Positions 13,567 through 21,101 of a stretch of 21,101 bases of DNA are shown one piece after another. Source of the stretch: a virus; IMG/VR virus record IMGVR_UViG_3300020156_000085, positions 1-21,101 of that record; one strand, 5' to 3'. The position numbers were made by a program, and so were the translations under genes. The notes beneath the pieces are model-generated. The model did no database searches. It was not told where the DNA came from and saw nothing but the letters and a program-made list of their open reading frames with translations. The stretch's first letter is position 1; every line of letters starts with the position of its first letter.

Positions 13567-13893
13567 TTAAATACGGTATGCTGCAACAGTCACACTTGTA
13601 ACAGCTGAATAACTTATATTCAACCTTGAATTTTCGTTATTGAATCTTTTAATGTCAAACGGTCCGATGATTTTCTCATCGCCAGCAGGGATGGACACCG
13701 TTAAATTGTGATCGAATCCCTGGTTGCATTTTTCAACGGAATCAATAGTTACATCAATTGGAGATGAACCGTCGTTTTTAACATGCACAACTGTTCTGCC
13801 ATCGTTAGATGGTGTATCTCCGGCCACATCTGCAGCAATAAAGTTAGGATCTACTCCTAACTGTGATAACTGCTGTACAGTTATATTTGCCAT
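13567..13893 (-). CDS. Small conserved virion-type protein of unknown role
   Basis: A 108-residue protein with a short N-terminal helix (TVQQLSQLGVDPNFI) and a beta-rich remainder (DGRTVVHVKNDGSSPIDVTI, then TVSIPAGDEKIIGPFDIKRF). This pattern looks like a single Ig/jelly-roll domain seen in siphophages between the head-tail adaptor and the gp10-like gene. It could be a capsid or neck decoration protein. No signal peptide or enzyme motif is visible. The place assignment is firm; the function is inference. Confidence 0.65.
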   Translation of the reverse strand: MANITVQQLSQLGVDPNFIAADVAGDTPSNDGRTVVHVKNDGSSPIDVTIDSVEKCNQGFDHNLTVSIPAGDEKIIGPFDIKRFNNENSRLNISYSAVTSVTVAAYRI

Positions 13894-13909
13894 GTTATTA
13901 GCCCCCCAT

Positions 13910-14239
13910 TTAAATTTTCTCTTTGCAAATAATCGTTAGTGTTTTGTTTCGCTCATCATCGTTGATAATAGATTCAATCTCAAACTTACGAGTCTTAAAG
14001 ACTATCCTCATGTCTGCATTCAATCCAGTAGTGTAACGGATGACAAAACGTGTCGTATTTTCATTTTGTGTAGAGGCTGCCTGAACATATTCACGCCCCT
14101 GCAGAGTTTTAATCATCGCCCAAACTGATTTATATTCGCTCCACCTTTGATCTTCCGGTAAAGGAAAACCGTTATCATTTACAGCATCGTGGTTGTATTG
14201 TTGGAACGTGATTCTATGTTTAAAGAGACCAGGATTCAT
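13910..14239 (-). CDS. Head-tail adaptor / head closure protein
   Basis: A 109-residue protein with the head-tail joining family pattern: NPGLFKHRITFQQYNHDAV at the start, a DNGFPLPEDQRWSEYKSVWA segment, LQGREYVQAASTQNENTTRF in the middle and a beta finish ending in TLTIICKEKI. The family (SPP1 gp16 type) forms the ring under the gp6-like connector and closes the DNA exit channel. TAGGTGAT is the ribosome binding site. It follows the decoration-like gene, an extra relative to the minimal HK97 order. Confidence 0.88.
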   Translation of the reverse strand: MNPGLFKHRITFQQYNHDAVNDNGFPLPEDQRWSEYKSVWAMIKTLQGREYVQAASTQNENTTRFVIRYTTGLNADMRIVFKTRKFEIESIINDDERNKTLTIICKEKI

Positions 14240-14249
14240 ACTGAATCAC

Positions 14250-15185
14250 CTAAACAATTAAATAAATATCAATCTGTTTGCCGGCTATCGAGCTATTGAT
14301 ATCAATCGTATTCTTTTCAAGCTCGTCAACATCTACTACAACAGTAGGCGCTGTAGCCTCTTCTGTCCCGTCGTAGTAAGTTTTTAAAACAGTGTTATGG
14401 GTAAGTAGGTATGGTAATCCGAAAATATCACCCCAACCCACACTTACTGAGTCAGTGACAACACCTGCAGTTGTATTTGCTGAAGAGGCAGCATCGGTAA
14501 TCCCTGCGCTTGTATCGTTTGCTATAGCGATATTCAAAGTAGTATCATTTGCTGCAGGAACTTTTGCAGTAAGAATAATTTTATCAGTCGCTCCACTAAC
14601 AGCGAAGTGAGCTGAAATATTAGCATTTGCGGCTAAAGCTGTACGCATTTTACCTGCGATGGCTGAAGCATTATCATTTAAAGCTACTGCAACAGTAATC
14701 TCTTCATCTGCTTCAAATAGTGCGCTCGTAACTGTAACACTAGCATTCCCAGCGGTTGTGATGGTGCCTACTACCGTAGCTGTCTCAACTTGTGCAACCG
14801 GAGTATGGACTTGAAGAGGTAAGTCAATTTTACTGACCGTCTTGAAAGCAAGCGCTCCGTCAACGGCAGTAGTGCCGTTAGCTGTAAGTTCTTCAGAAAT
14901 GACTTTCCCAGCGTAGTTGGTCCCTGTGATTTTTACCTTTCCATTGATGCCAGCAACATTTCCCGCAATGCGTATATTACGAGCAACAGCAGGATTCGTG
15001 ATTCCTGTCGTGATTGCTTGTGCTACCGCACTTAAATTCATGGCCGCATGAATACCGTTCGAACTCGCAGCAGGCGCTTTCGTATCAGGTATTTGAAAAT
15101 GGGCTAAAAAAGCTCGATCGCACGCTACTGCTGGCGAATCTGTTGTAATCCTTTGCCCGTGTTTATGGCTATATGGTGATAACAT
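14250..15185 (-). CDS. Head fibre/decoration-like protein with inserted beta domain
   Basis: A 311-residue protein. The start at ATG 15185 was chosen for the TAGGAGG upstream; an in-frame ATG at 15218 overlaps the connector gene and has no such site. Residues ~1-134 and ~243-311 look like one phage structural domain (NIRIAGNVAGINGKVKITGT, SKIDLPLQVHTP, then DSVSVGWGDIFGLPYLLTHN and NTIDINSSIAGKQIDIYLIV). They are split by a ~108-residue Ala/Thr/Asn-rich beta module (VGTITTAGNASVTVTSALF, DNASAIAGKMRTALAANANI, then TLNIAIANDTSAGIT). I recall the outer family without the insert, and similar modules attached to other virion proteins. Position between connector and adaptor suggests a capsid surface or head fibre protein. 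It is absent from the minimal HK97 order. Confidence 0.68.
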   Translation of the reverse strand: MLSPYSHKHGQRITTDSPAVACDRAFLAHFQIPDTKAPAASSNGIHAAMNLSAVAQAITTGITNPAVARNIRIAGNVAGINGKVKITGTNYAGKVISEELTANGTTAVDGALAFKTVSKIDLPLQVHTPVAQVETATVVGTITTAGNASVTVTSALFEADEEITVAVALNDNASAIAGKMRTALAANANISAHFAVSGATDKIILTAKVPAANDTTLNIAIANDTSAGITDAASSANTTAGVVTDSVSVGWGDIFGLPYLLTHNTVLKTYYDGTEEATAPTVVVDVDELEKNTIDINSSIAGKQIDIYLIV

Positions 15186-15196
15186 AATTAATCCTC

Positions 15197-15466
15197 CTAT
15201 ACTGATGATTCGTGGCAATATTTAAGTTGTAAAAAGATACTTTCTAAGCTAAAAGCAAGCTTATCTGCCTTCCCTATCGGCTCCCTGTTCTCATACCAGT
15301 GATTAACAAGAAGTTTCAGAGCCAATTTATACAACTCGTTTGTTACATCTACATCCGGTCTTGTTCCGTTTATAATAAATATTTGGGCAGCCGAAATAAG
15401 AGGAGTGAGTATAGAATCGTACTCACTCCCGTCTGCTCCTAAATACCCTTTAACTTCTTCCAACAT
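15197..15466 (-). CDS. Head-tail connector (gp6-like)
   Basis: An 89-residue, all-helical protein directly after the capsid gene, with AGGGG before the ATG. It shows the family pattern VKGYLGADGSEYDSILTPLI, then AAQIFIINGTR and LALKLLVNHWYENREPIG. The gp6 family forms the first ring below the portal. Its length is typical. It is a low-copy virion protein, and its start lies 15 bases after the capsid stop with no terminator between them. Confidence 0.9.
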   Translation of the reverse strand: MLEEVKGYLGADGSEYDSILTPLISAAQIFIINGTRPDVDVTNELYKLALKLLVNHWYENREPIGKADKLAFSLESIFLQLKYCHESSV

Positions 15467-15481
15467 GGGTATCAGCCCCTA

Positions 15482-16693
15482 TTAAGCTGTAATATCAAAT
15501 TGAGCATAAACAACAGCTTCATCATCCCAAGCCGTAACATCCTCGCGTTCAATTGCACGGAATTCAGTAGTATTTGTTCTCCAAGCGCTTCCGCCCTCTT
15601 TGGTCATATCGATGGACATTTGTTCTCGATCCCAAAGAATGATCGCTTCTTTTAAATCTCCGATAATAAACGGTGCAAGACCTTCGGCAGTTGTGGCAAT
15701 CGTTTTATTAGAAAGAACAACCACAGGGCGCCCTTTGATAGCCTTCCCTGAAGGACTTGTAATATCATCTTCAAGAAGGTATTTACCGTTAGCATCCTTT
15801 AGTGTGTCAAGATAGTTAAACCCGTCCTGGTTAGTGAAGATATTAGCCACCGCTGAAAAGGCAGGATCTAGTGTTACGTTTACTGTTTTCTTGATTCCAT
15901 CAACGACGTCACCTTCAATGACTGTTTTAGTCATGGCGTTTAAGACAGCTAGAATCAAACTGTTACGAGTGGCTTTTGATTTTTTCGCGATCCATCTCTT
16001 TAAGTATTCTTCTAAAGCTTGATCAGTGTCATTTAAAAGATCATTTGGAACAGGGAGGAACCCTGCATAATCTTCAATTTCATAGGAAATACGGTCAAAT
16101 TGTGGCGATGCAATTTCAGCCATCGCATTTGGATTACCGTACTCAGATAATGGCGCGAACGGAGTCGCATCAGCACGTTTTTCAAGTGTGCGTGCCCCTT
16201 TGTTGGTACGAACTGGTTCAACCGTTACGTACTGCTCTAAGTTATCAACAGTATTTTTCAATTCGTTGATGGCAGTAGTAATATCCTCTGGAACTATATA
16301 TCCGCCATCTTGACCGGTACCTTCAGAAAGAGCAGCTTTAAATCCTTCCATTACGCTCATTTCAGATTCAGAAAGTTTCTTTCCTCGTAAAGCTTTGAAG
16401 AAAATCGATTTATATTCTGCTTTTGGCTCCTGTGGATCTTGTGGAGGATTTAACCCGGCCTGTGGTTCTTGAGGATCAGGTACCTTTAGATTTTTCATCT
16501 CCAAATAGTTATCGAGAGCCGCTTTTGCTGTTTTAGCTTCCTCGATCTTTGCTTTTGCTTCTTCTTGCTTACCTTCACCCATTAGAGATTCAGCTTCCGC
16601 TTTTAAATCGGCAACGTTTTGACGAAGCTCTTGCTCTTTCTTATCCATTCCAAAGTGCTGCAAATTTAACTTTAAGATAAATTGTTTTTTCAT
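15482..16693 (-). CDS. Major capsid protein, HK97 fold, with N-terminal delta-like scaffold
   Basis: A 403-residue protein. The first ~15 residues (MKKQFILKLNLQHFG) are a leader often seen on capsid precursors of low-GC Gram-positive phages. Residues ~16-68 are a charged coiled coil, ~70-93 a Pro/Gln-rich linker with repeated PQEP/PQDP, and the mature domain begins near 95-115. HK97-fold hallmarks follow: GGYIVPEDITTAI (N-arm), a P-domain helix with DTDQALEEYLKRWIAKKSKA, and FRAIEREDVTAWDDEAVV at the end. In this family the delta domain replaces a scaffold protein and is cut off by the prohead protease encoded just upstream. The cut site cannot be read from sequence. AGGAGG precedes the ATG. 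Confidence 0.94.
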   Translation of the reverse strand: MKKQFILKLNLQHFGMDKKEQELRQNVADLKAEAESLMGEGKQEEAKAKIEEAKTAKAALDNYLEMKNLKVPDPQEPQAGLNPPQDPQEPKAEYKSIFFKALRGKKLSESEMSVMEGFKAALSEGTGQDGGYIVPEDITTAINELKNTVDNLEQYVTVEPVRTNKGARTLEKRADATPFAPLSEYGNPNAMAEIASPQFDRISYEIEDYAGFLPVPNDLLNDTDQALEEYLKRWIAKKSKATRNSLILAVLNAMTKTVIEGDVVDGIKKTVNVTLDPAFSAVANIFTNQDGFNYLDTLKDANGKYLLEDDITSPSGKAIKGRPVVVLSNKTIATTAEGLAPFIIGDLKEAIILWDREQMSIDMTKEGGSAWRTNTTEFRAIEREDVTAWDDEAVVYAQFDITA

Positions 16694-16719
16694 GATTATG
16701 CCTCCTAATTAAAATAGAC

Positions 16720-17442
16720 CTACAGCATTAGTAGATCTAATTCGTTTTGTAATTTTAGTTTTGATTCATTGCTTAATTCTGCATTTACCGTCTGTTTTTG
16801 CTTAATTTGTTGCAATTTTGCCACCAATTTATTTGGTGTTTTGTTATATTTATCGAAATAATCACTGGCACATGCTGCGATCTCTTTTGCTTCTGAGACT
16901 TCTACATTGAAATATTTCTCTGCTTCATTTCCGTTTAGCCAGGTCTCATCCTGTACCATCTGCCTAATTAACTCAATGTCCGCACCTTCTTTTAGATTTT
17001 CAGCGTAAACATTCATAATTCCAGTTTCAATCGCATCCAAGTCCTCCGCCATCTTCCGGAAATCAGAGGCATTACCTGACGTCCAACTCCACGGTTTATG
17101 GATCATTAGAAACGCATTTGATGGTATTACCACCTTGTCGCCTGCTAAAGCAATTACAGAGGAAATAGAAGCTGCTAAGCCGTCCACATAGACTGTTTTA
17201 AATCCTTGGTGTCGTTTTAGCATGTTGTAGATAGCAATTCCCGCAAATACGGACCCGCCTCCACTATTTACATAAATGTTTAGGTCTTTGCCTTTAACTC
17301 CGTCAAGGAAGTTTCTGATTGACTCGGGATATTGATCTGCATCATCCCAAGCCCCCCACCAACTACTAACTATATCTCCGTAAAAATACAACGAAGGTGT
17401 TTCGGATTCCGCATTCTTGATTTCAACGAACTCATTCTTCAC
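16720..17442 (-). CDS. Prohead maturation protease, ClpP-like serine protease
   Basis: A 240-residue protein of the ClpP/S14-like group used by HK97-type phages to cut the capsid delta domain. Visible features: YVNSGGGSVFAGIAIYNML (glycine-rich oxyanion region ~58-75), VDGLAASISS with probable nucleophile S92, FLMIHKP with probable H115, and a likely acidic member in MAEDLDAIE (~131-139). The C-terminal ~40 residues are a charged helix that may bind the capsid precursor. The start is GTG 17442, chosen because GAAGGAGGTGA lies 6 bases upstream; an in-frame ATG at 17496 lacks a ribosome binding site. It overlaps the portal stop by 11 bases, so translation is probably coupled. Confidence 0.92.
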   Translation of the reverse strand: MKNEFVEIKNAESETPSLYFYGDIVSSWWGAWDDADQYPESIRNFLDGVKGKDLNIYVNSGGGSVFAGIAIYNMLKRHQGFKTVYVDGLAASISSVIALAGDKVVIPSNAFLMIHKPWSWTSGNASDFRKMAEDLDAIETGIMNVYAENLKEGADIELIRQMVQDETWLNGNEAEKYFNVEVSEAKEIAACASDYFDKYNKTPNKLVAKLQQIKQKQTVNAELSNESKLKLQNELDLLML

Positions 17443-18679
17443 CGCCCTCACCTCCTTCCGATGCTGCACCGCTTTTAGCCTTTTGGTATTCCTCAATAAG
17501 GTCTAATGTAGTAAAGTTTAGGCTGACAAAATGTTTATCTCCGCCTTCGATGGCGTCTTGTTCTTCCAGTGCCCTGACTTCATTAATGGACATGGCACCC
17601 ATCTCAACCATTTTCTTATAGAACTCTGCCCTTGCTTGAGAGTCTCCTCTTAACAGGCTGGTTAGGTTGAATTTAAGATAGTATCTCTTTTGTTCAGGCA
17701 AAGAAAAACACTTATATCCAAACTCCTGCTCATATTGAATCAGAATAGGACTAAGAGTGTTCTGAATAAAATCTAATGCCTGCTGCTCGATGTTGCTGTG
17801 CGTGGATCTGTCCAATTCATTGACCATGTGCATTGGAATGTTGAAGATTGTTGCAATCTCCGCTTTATCAAACTTCATGCCTTCAATGAATTGGGCATCT
17901 TTTAACGGCATGCCGATGGATTGGAACTCTAGTCCCGCATCAAGAATAGCAATCCGTTGAGCATTATTAATGCCGGTATACATTGTTTCCCACTCTTCTC
18001 GGACCTTACCTTTTGCATCCTTGTTGAGTTGTCCTGGCACTTTAAGGATTCCTGCAGCAGCCGTTCCATTAGCGAAGAATTTACCCTTAAATTTTTGAGA
18101 AGCCTGACTGCTTCCGATAGCCTCTCTTGCAATTTCAATTGGTGGTTTGCCCTTTAATCCGTCTGTTGACAAGGAAGTTAAATGGATAATGTCACTTTCA
18201 GCAATCCTTGTCTGCTTCCCATTTGGTAAAGTAGTGACATACCACAATTCATTTGTATCGACGTCAATCTTTGGTTCTGTTTTTGCAGGATTAAGCAGCC
18301 ATAGCGCTTTTGGACGACCGTCAGCACCCCATGAAATGTTTATATAAGCATTTCCCCATGTGTTTCGATGGGTTTCGATTAGATGTTTGAATCTAAAAGG
18401 ATTTTGATAAGGGTTTGGCCGTTCTTCCAGTAGCTTTGCCACAGCATGTGAAGGATCCCTTTCTCTTCCCTGCTTCGTTTTTCTAAATGTCTGAAACGGT
18501 AATTTTGCTACACTATTTGCCAATATGTTGACGCAAGCATAAACTGTAGGGACCTGAAGGGATGAATCTACTGTCACTTTTTCACCGCTGGCTGACTGAT
18601 ACCCGAAAATACTCGTAAACCAAGGAGCAGGAGTAACAAGGTCTGTGGTTTCATTTTTGAAAATGGACCTAAATATCAT
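17432..18679 (-). CDS. Portal protein, HK97 family
   Basis: A 415-residue protein with the HK97-type portal sequence order: VPTVYACVNILANSVAKLPF near the N-terminus, HRNTWGNAYINI, IIHLTSLSTDGLKGKPPIE in the centre, a MPLKDAQFIEGMKFDKAEIA segment, MVNELDRSTHSNIEQQALDF and GDSQARAEFYKKMVEMGAMS near the end. It forms the dodecameric channel at one capsid vertex, through which the terminase packages DNA. The C-terminus is glycine/glutamate-rich (SEGGEGGEE). GGTGGTGAT precedes the ATG. The gene lies between the small membrane protein and the protease. Confidence 0.95.
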   Translation of the reverse strand: MIFRSIFKNETTDLVTPAPWFTSIFGYQSASGEKVTVDSSLQVPTVYACVNILANSVAKLPFQTFRKTKQGRERDPSHAVAKLLEERPNPYQNPFRFKHLIETHRNTWGNAYINISWGADGRPKALWLLNPAKTEPKIDVDTNELWYVTTLPNGKQTRIAESDIIHLTSLSTDGLKGKPPIEIAREAIGSSQASQKFKGKFFANGTAAAGILKVPGQLNKDAKGKVREEWETMYTGINNAQRIAILDAGLEFQSIGMPLKDAQFIEGMKFDKAEIATIFNIPMHMVNELDRSTHSNIEQQALDFIQNTLSPILIQYEQEFGYKCFSLPEQKRYYLKFNLTSLLRGDSQARAEFYKKMVEMGAMSINEVRALEEQDAIEGGDKHFVSLNFTTLDLIEEYQKAKSGAASEGGEGGEE

Positions 18680-18702
18680 TTGTTATCACCACCCTTCTCA
18701 CC

Positions 18703-18897
18703 TCATTTCCTCGCGATTAACAGACCGAACAATAACAAGAAGGATCCTAGTAAATAATTTCCTACTGTAGATCCAAATTTTTGATATGTGGTTAATAGGA
18801 TCACGATTATTCCAGCAGAAATAAAAAAATCCTCTAACCATTTTGTTAAAAGACTTTTGAAGAAACTGCTTATTAATTTTTTTAATTTCTTTGCCAT
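18703..18897 (-). CDS. Small membrane protein between terminase and portal (DUF1056-like)
   Basis: A 64-residue protein with a strongly basic N-terminus (MAKKLKKLISSFFKSLLTKW) followed by two hydrophobic stretches (~24-38 and ~46-62) ending in RK. There is no cleavable signal. TAGGTG lies five bases before the ATG. Small membrane proteins at this exact place, some annotated DUF1056, occur in many phages of lactococci, staphylococci and bacilli; their role is unknown. The family assignment is from context and topology. Confidence 0.6.
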   Translation of the reverse strand: MAKKLKKLISSFFKSLLTKWLEDFFISAGIIVILLTTYQKFGSTVGNYLLGSFLLLFGLLIARK

Positions 18898-18905
18898 TTT
18901 TTCAC

Positions 18906-20591
18906 CTACAATGAGAAGTCATCGCTTAGAATGTACTCGTTTAAATCGATCTTATTTTCTCCGTACATTGCCCGGGCAAAAGCGTTGATGACAGCTGCTG
19001 CCGGATCGATGCGATTCTTACTTACTTTTTTAGATATCATAATGTTTTCTTGGTCATCCATCTTAATAACAGCATTATTCATGGCCCATTCCAATAGGGG
19101 GTCACCGTCATGCCTTATCTTTTTCTCATAAACTTTTTCTCTAAAAGTCTTAGTTGGAATGGATAAACTGGCAATTCTTTGCGGGATTTCTACACAAACA
19201 AAGCCCTTATTCTCTAAATTCTGGGCTAAATGCAAGGCATTCCACTTATCGTAGTCGAACTCTTGATGATTTTTATCCCTCGTAAAATTTAATATCCAGT
19301 TCTCAACAATGGTGTAATCCACCATTTCACCAGGTGTTAGAGTTAAATATCCTTGCTCTTCCCACAAGTCGTATCGTACCTTATCCGTTGCCATCTTCTC
19401 TTTTAACCTGGCTTCTGGCATGAATGAATGCTGCCCGACAATATACTCTCCGTCCTCATCGATGCCCACCCACCCAACACTTGTTAAGTCAGTGGTCATA
19501 GACAAGTCACAGCCTATCCACAACGGGATGCCTATCACATCTGTTTCTTTTGACTTACAGGCCTTCCACTTAGACATATCGAGATAGCCGTTGTCTTTTT
19601 TATCCACCCAAATGTTCATGTTTTTGGTAAGGAATGATCTCATCTTCTCCGGTACATCAAGCGCTATTTTTAATTCGGAACGAATAGATTCAATCCCTTC
19701 TTCATACGTTGAAACAATTGGATTTGCTTTTATCCAGTTCGTCTCGTCCTTGATGTCGTCTCCCTGGTCAAGCTCGCAGATCATGACAAAGTAATCATCG
19801 TTTTCAACTTCTGAGTTAGGATCGAGAATCTGGCTTACATAAGTGTATTCACGATAGCACGGTCTTTCCAAATCGAAACCAGCCGTTGTGATGATAAACA
19901 TCAAAGGCTCTTTACGAGCAACCATACCGGAGGCAAGAACATCGTAAATTTCACTTGTTTCATGGGCGTGATATTCATCAACTATTCCGACTGTAGGGTT
20001 TTTACCGTCGCCGGTTTTCCTGGCTTCTTTGGATAATGGAATGATAACGGACTTATTTCTTAAAATCTCAATCTTCCCGTATGCTTCTTTCCACTTTCCC
20101 TTGAGCAATACACTTGATGTTATGCCGGCTCTTACCGCTTCATAGACTTCTGAGGATTGGTCCCTTGTCCATCCTGCTATGAATGCCCTTTGTTTTTCTT
20201 CTCCCAAGAACGTAATAAATCCGCTGACAATACCAAGGAATTGAGATTTTGCATTTTTACGTGCTACCTGGTCATAAACTTTCCTAAACCGTCTGGCTCC
20301 ATTTCGCCTTTTCTTAAATCCGAATATGTTAGCACCTTTAAAAAGCTGGTAGTCAGTTAGTTCAACAGGTTCCCCCGCAAGCACCCCTTCTGTGTGCCTG
20401 AATTCTCGAGCAAACCAATAAAAATCCTCGACAACTTCCTCATCAAAATAAAAAGGACTATCATCTGTTTGACAGTCCTCGAAATCTTTTAAAAAGCGTT
20501 TAACCGCCCATTTATGTTTCTGACAAGCATTTATTTTTCCGGATAAGATGTCATCACAGTAAGTGAAAATTCTTTCTATAATCCAATTCAT
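18906..20591 (-). CDS. terL: Terminase large subunit
   Basis: A 561-residue packaging motor, of full family length. The ATPase domain shows an adenine/Q-like YQ at ~81-82, a deviant Walker A VARKNAKS (~109-116), Walker B VGIVDE (D205, E206) and coupling motif TTAG (~235-238). The nuclease domain shows GCDLSMTTD with D362 and DPAAAVINAFARA with D529 as probable metal ligands. It belongs to the Terminase_1 group of siphophages. It translocates DNA through the portal and cuts the concatemer. It starts in a 4-base ATGA overlap with the small subunit gene, so the two are coupled. Whether packaging is by cos or pac cannot be told from this window. Confidence 0.96.
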   Translation of the reverse strand: MNWIIERIFTYCDDILSGKINACQKHKWAVKRFLKDFEDCQTDDSPFYFDEEVVEDFYWFAREFRHTEGVLAGEPVELTDYQLFKGANIFGFKKRRNGARRFRKVYDQVARKNAKSQFLGIVSGFITFLGEEKQRAFIAGWTRDQSSEVYEAVRAGITSSVLLKGKWKEAYGKIEILRNKSVIIPLSKEARKTGDGKNPTVGIVDEYHAHETSEIYDVLASGMVARKEPLMFIITTAGFDLERPCYREYTYVSQILDPNSEVENDDYFVMICELDQGDDIKDETNWIKANPIVSTYEEGIESIRSELKIALDVPEKMRSFLTKNMNIWVDKKDNGYLDMSKWKACKSKETDVIGIPLWIGCDLSMTTDLTSVGWVGIDEDGEYIVGQHSFMPEARLKEKMATDKVRYDLWEEQGYLTLTPGEMVDYTIVENWILNFTRDKNHQEFDYDKWNALHLAQNLENKGFVCVEIPQRIASLSIPTKTFREKVYEKKIRHDGDPLLEWAMNNAVIKMDDQENIMISKKVSKNRIDPAAAVINAFARAMYGENKIDLNEYILSDDFSL

Positions 20592-21049
20592 AGGCGCCCA
20601 CCAAATCTGCGTTCAGCTTCTGTTCTTGGTGTCTGTTCTTCCTTTTTCGGAATGACTAACTTACATCGAGAAGAGATCGTTAAACCTAAGTCAGAGGCAG
20701 CTGACCTACTCTGCTTAAATAACTTGTCCTGTGTACCGACCAAATCTTTATCTAAAATTAAATCCGGATTCTCAAGTAATCTTTTTGTGATGTCAAGATA
20801 TAGTTTTTTTGCGACTAAGAAACGTGCAAGCGCATCTATATCAAGATTAGTCATGATGCCAATCTCAACTAGCTCCTTAGCGATCTTTTTAAATTCTCGT
20901 TTCAAATCTGCAGGAAGGTAAGTAGGCGGTTTGACATTATCAGCCGGTGCTTTTACTTCTTTTGCCTTCCGTTCGTCGATTTCCTGTTTGGTTAAGTGCT
21001 TTTTCCCCTTGATTAAGAGTAAATCTGTTGGTTGTCTTGGCCTTGCCAT
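20588..21049 (-). CDS. terS: Terminase small subunit, P27 family
   Basis: A 153-residue protein. The start at ATG 21049 was chosen for AAAGGAGGT six bases upstream; a frame from 21076 has no such site. The order of motifs fits P27-type small terminases: RPRQPTDLLLIKGKKHLTK, KPPTYLPADLKREFKKIAKE, then NLDIDALARFLVAKKLYLDI and a basic C-terminus with RTEAERRFGG, the last being highly typical. The protein recognises the packaging start site and recruits the large subunit. It is the first gene of the late operon seen here; the operon promoter must lie right of the window or in the 52 bases that remain. Confidence 0.92.
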   Translation of the reverse strand: MARPRQPTDLLLIKGKKHLTKQEIDERKAKEVKAPADNVKPPTYLPADLKREFKKIAKELVEIGIMTNLDIDALARFLVAKKLYLDITKRLLENPDLILDKDLVGTQDKLFKQSRSAASDLGLTISSRCKLVIPKKEEQTPRTEAERRFGGRL

Positions 21050-21101
21050 CCCGCTACCTCCTTTCTGAAATTTCATTTAGGGAATTTTGTGTGATCTTGA
21101 G
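21050..21101 (-). promoter_or_regulatory. Leader of the small terminase gene with strong ribosome binding site
   Basis: The minus strand reads GAAAGGAGGTAGCGGG before the ATG. The remaining bases could hold the 3' end of an upstream gene, but all frames are too short to judge, and no promoter hexamers stand out. Confidence 0.5.

Noticed and set aside
16033-16221. Second minus-strand frame within the capsid gene
   Set aside because: It overlaps fully with the clear capsid protein in another frame and shows no independent coding signal.
21050-21101. End of an HNH endonuclease gene upstream of terS
   Set aside because: Such genes are common at this place, but only 52 bases remain and no frame carries a recognisable end.

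Overview
The window is the late (structural) region of a tailed, siphovirus-like phage or prophage of a low-GC Gram-positive host, most likely a member of the Bacillaceae. The evidence is AT-rich DNA, strong AGGAGG-type ribosome binding sites before almost every gene, an HK97-type head module, a phi13-type major tail protein and Bacillus-phage-style tail fibre motifs. The integrase-like gene at the left edge indicates a temperate element. The host genus cannot be fixed from the sequence alone.

Almost everything from about 21050 down to 752 is one tightly packed operon on the minus strand, so it reads from right to left. In transcription order: terminase small and large subunits, a small membrane protein, portal, ClpP-type prohead protease, major capsid protein with an N-terminal delta-like scaffold, gp6-like connector, a head fibre/decoration-like protein carrying an inserted beta domain, head-tail adaptor, a small conserved virion-type protein, gp10-like and tail-terminator-like proteins, major tail protein, tail assembly chaperone with a programmed -1 frameshift (gpG/gpGT), tape measure, a 766-residue Fn3-rich tail-tip protein, a gp27/Tal-like hub, and a set of small baseplate and fibre proteins. 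After these come two small membrane proteins (holin candidates), a 72-residue fibre stub and a 610-residue M14 zinc carboxypeptidase fused to phage tail and lectin-like domains.

The left 750 bases hold a different transcriptional unit: a plus-strand Cro/C1-type regulator of 71 residues with its own strong terminator, and the first 107 codons of a divergent tyrosine recombinase that leaves the window at base 1. Their shared intergenic region carries a perfect 16-bp inverted repeat, a second imperfect palindrome and extra half-sites with the core GATACG, which looks like an operator array.

The points most worth attention are: the M14 peptidase-lectin fusion where an endolysin is often found, with no recognisable amidase, muramidase or endopeptidase lysin in the window; the frameshift site A AAA AAG with its gpT-like extension; the domain insertion in the decoration-like protein; and four hairpins within the late operon that look like terminators or attenuators, one of which contains the ribosome binding site of the hub gene.
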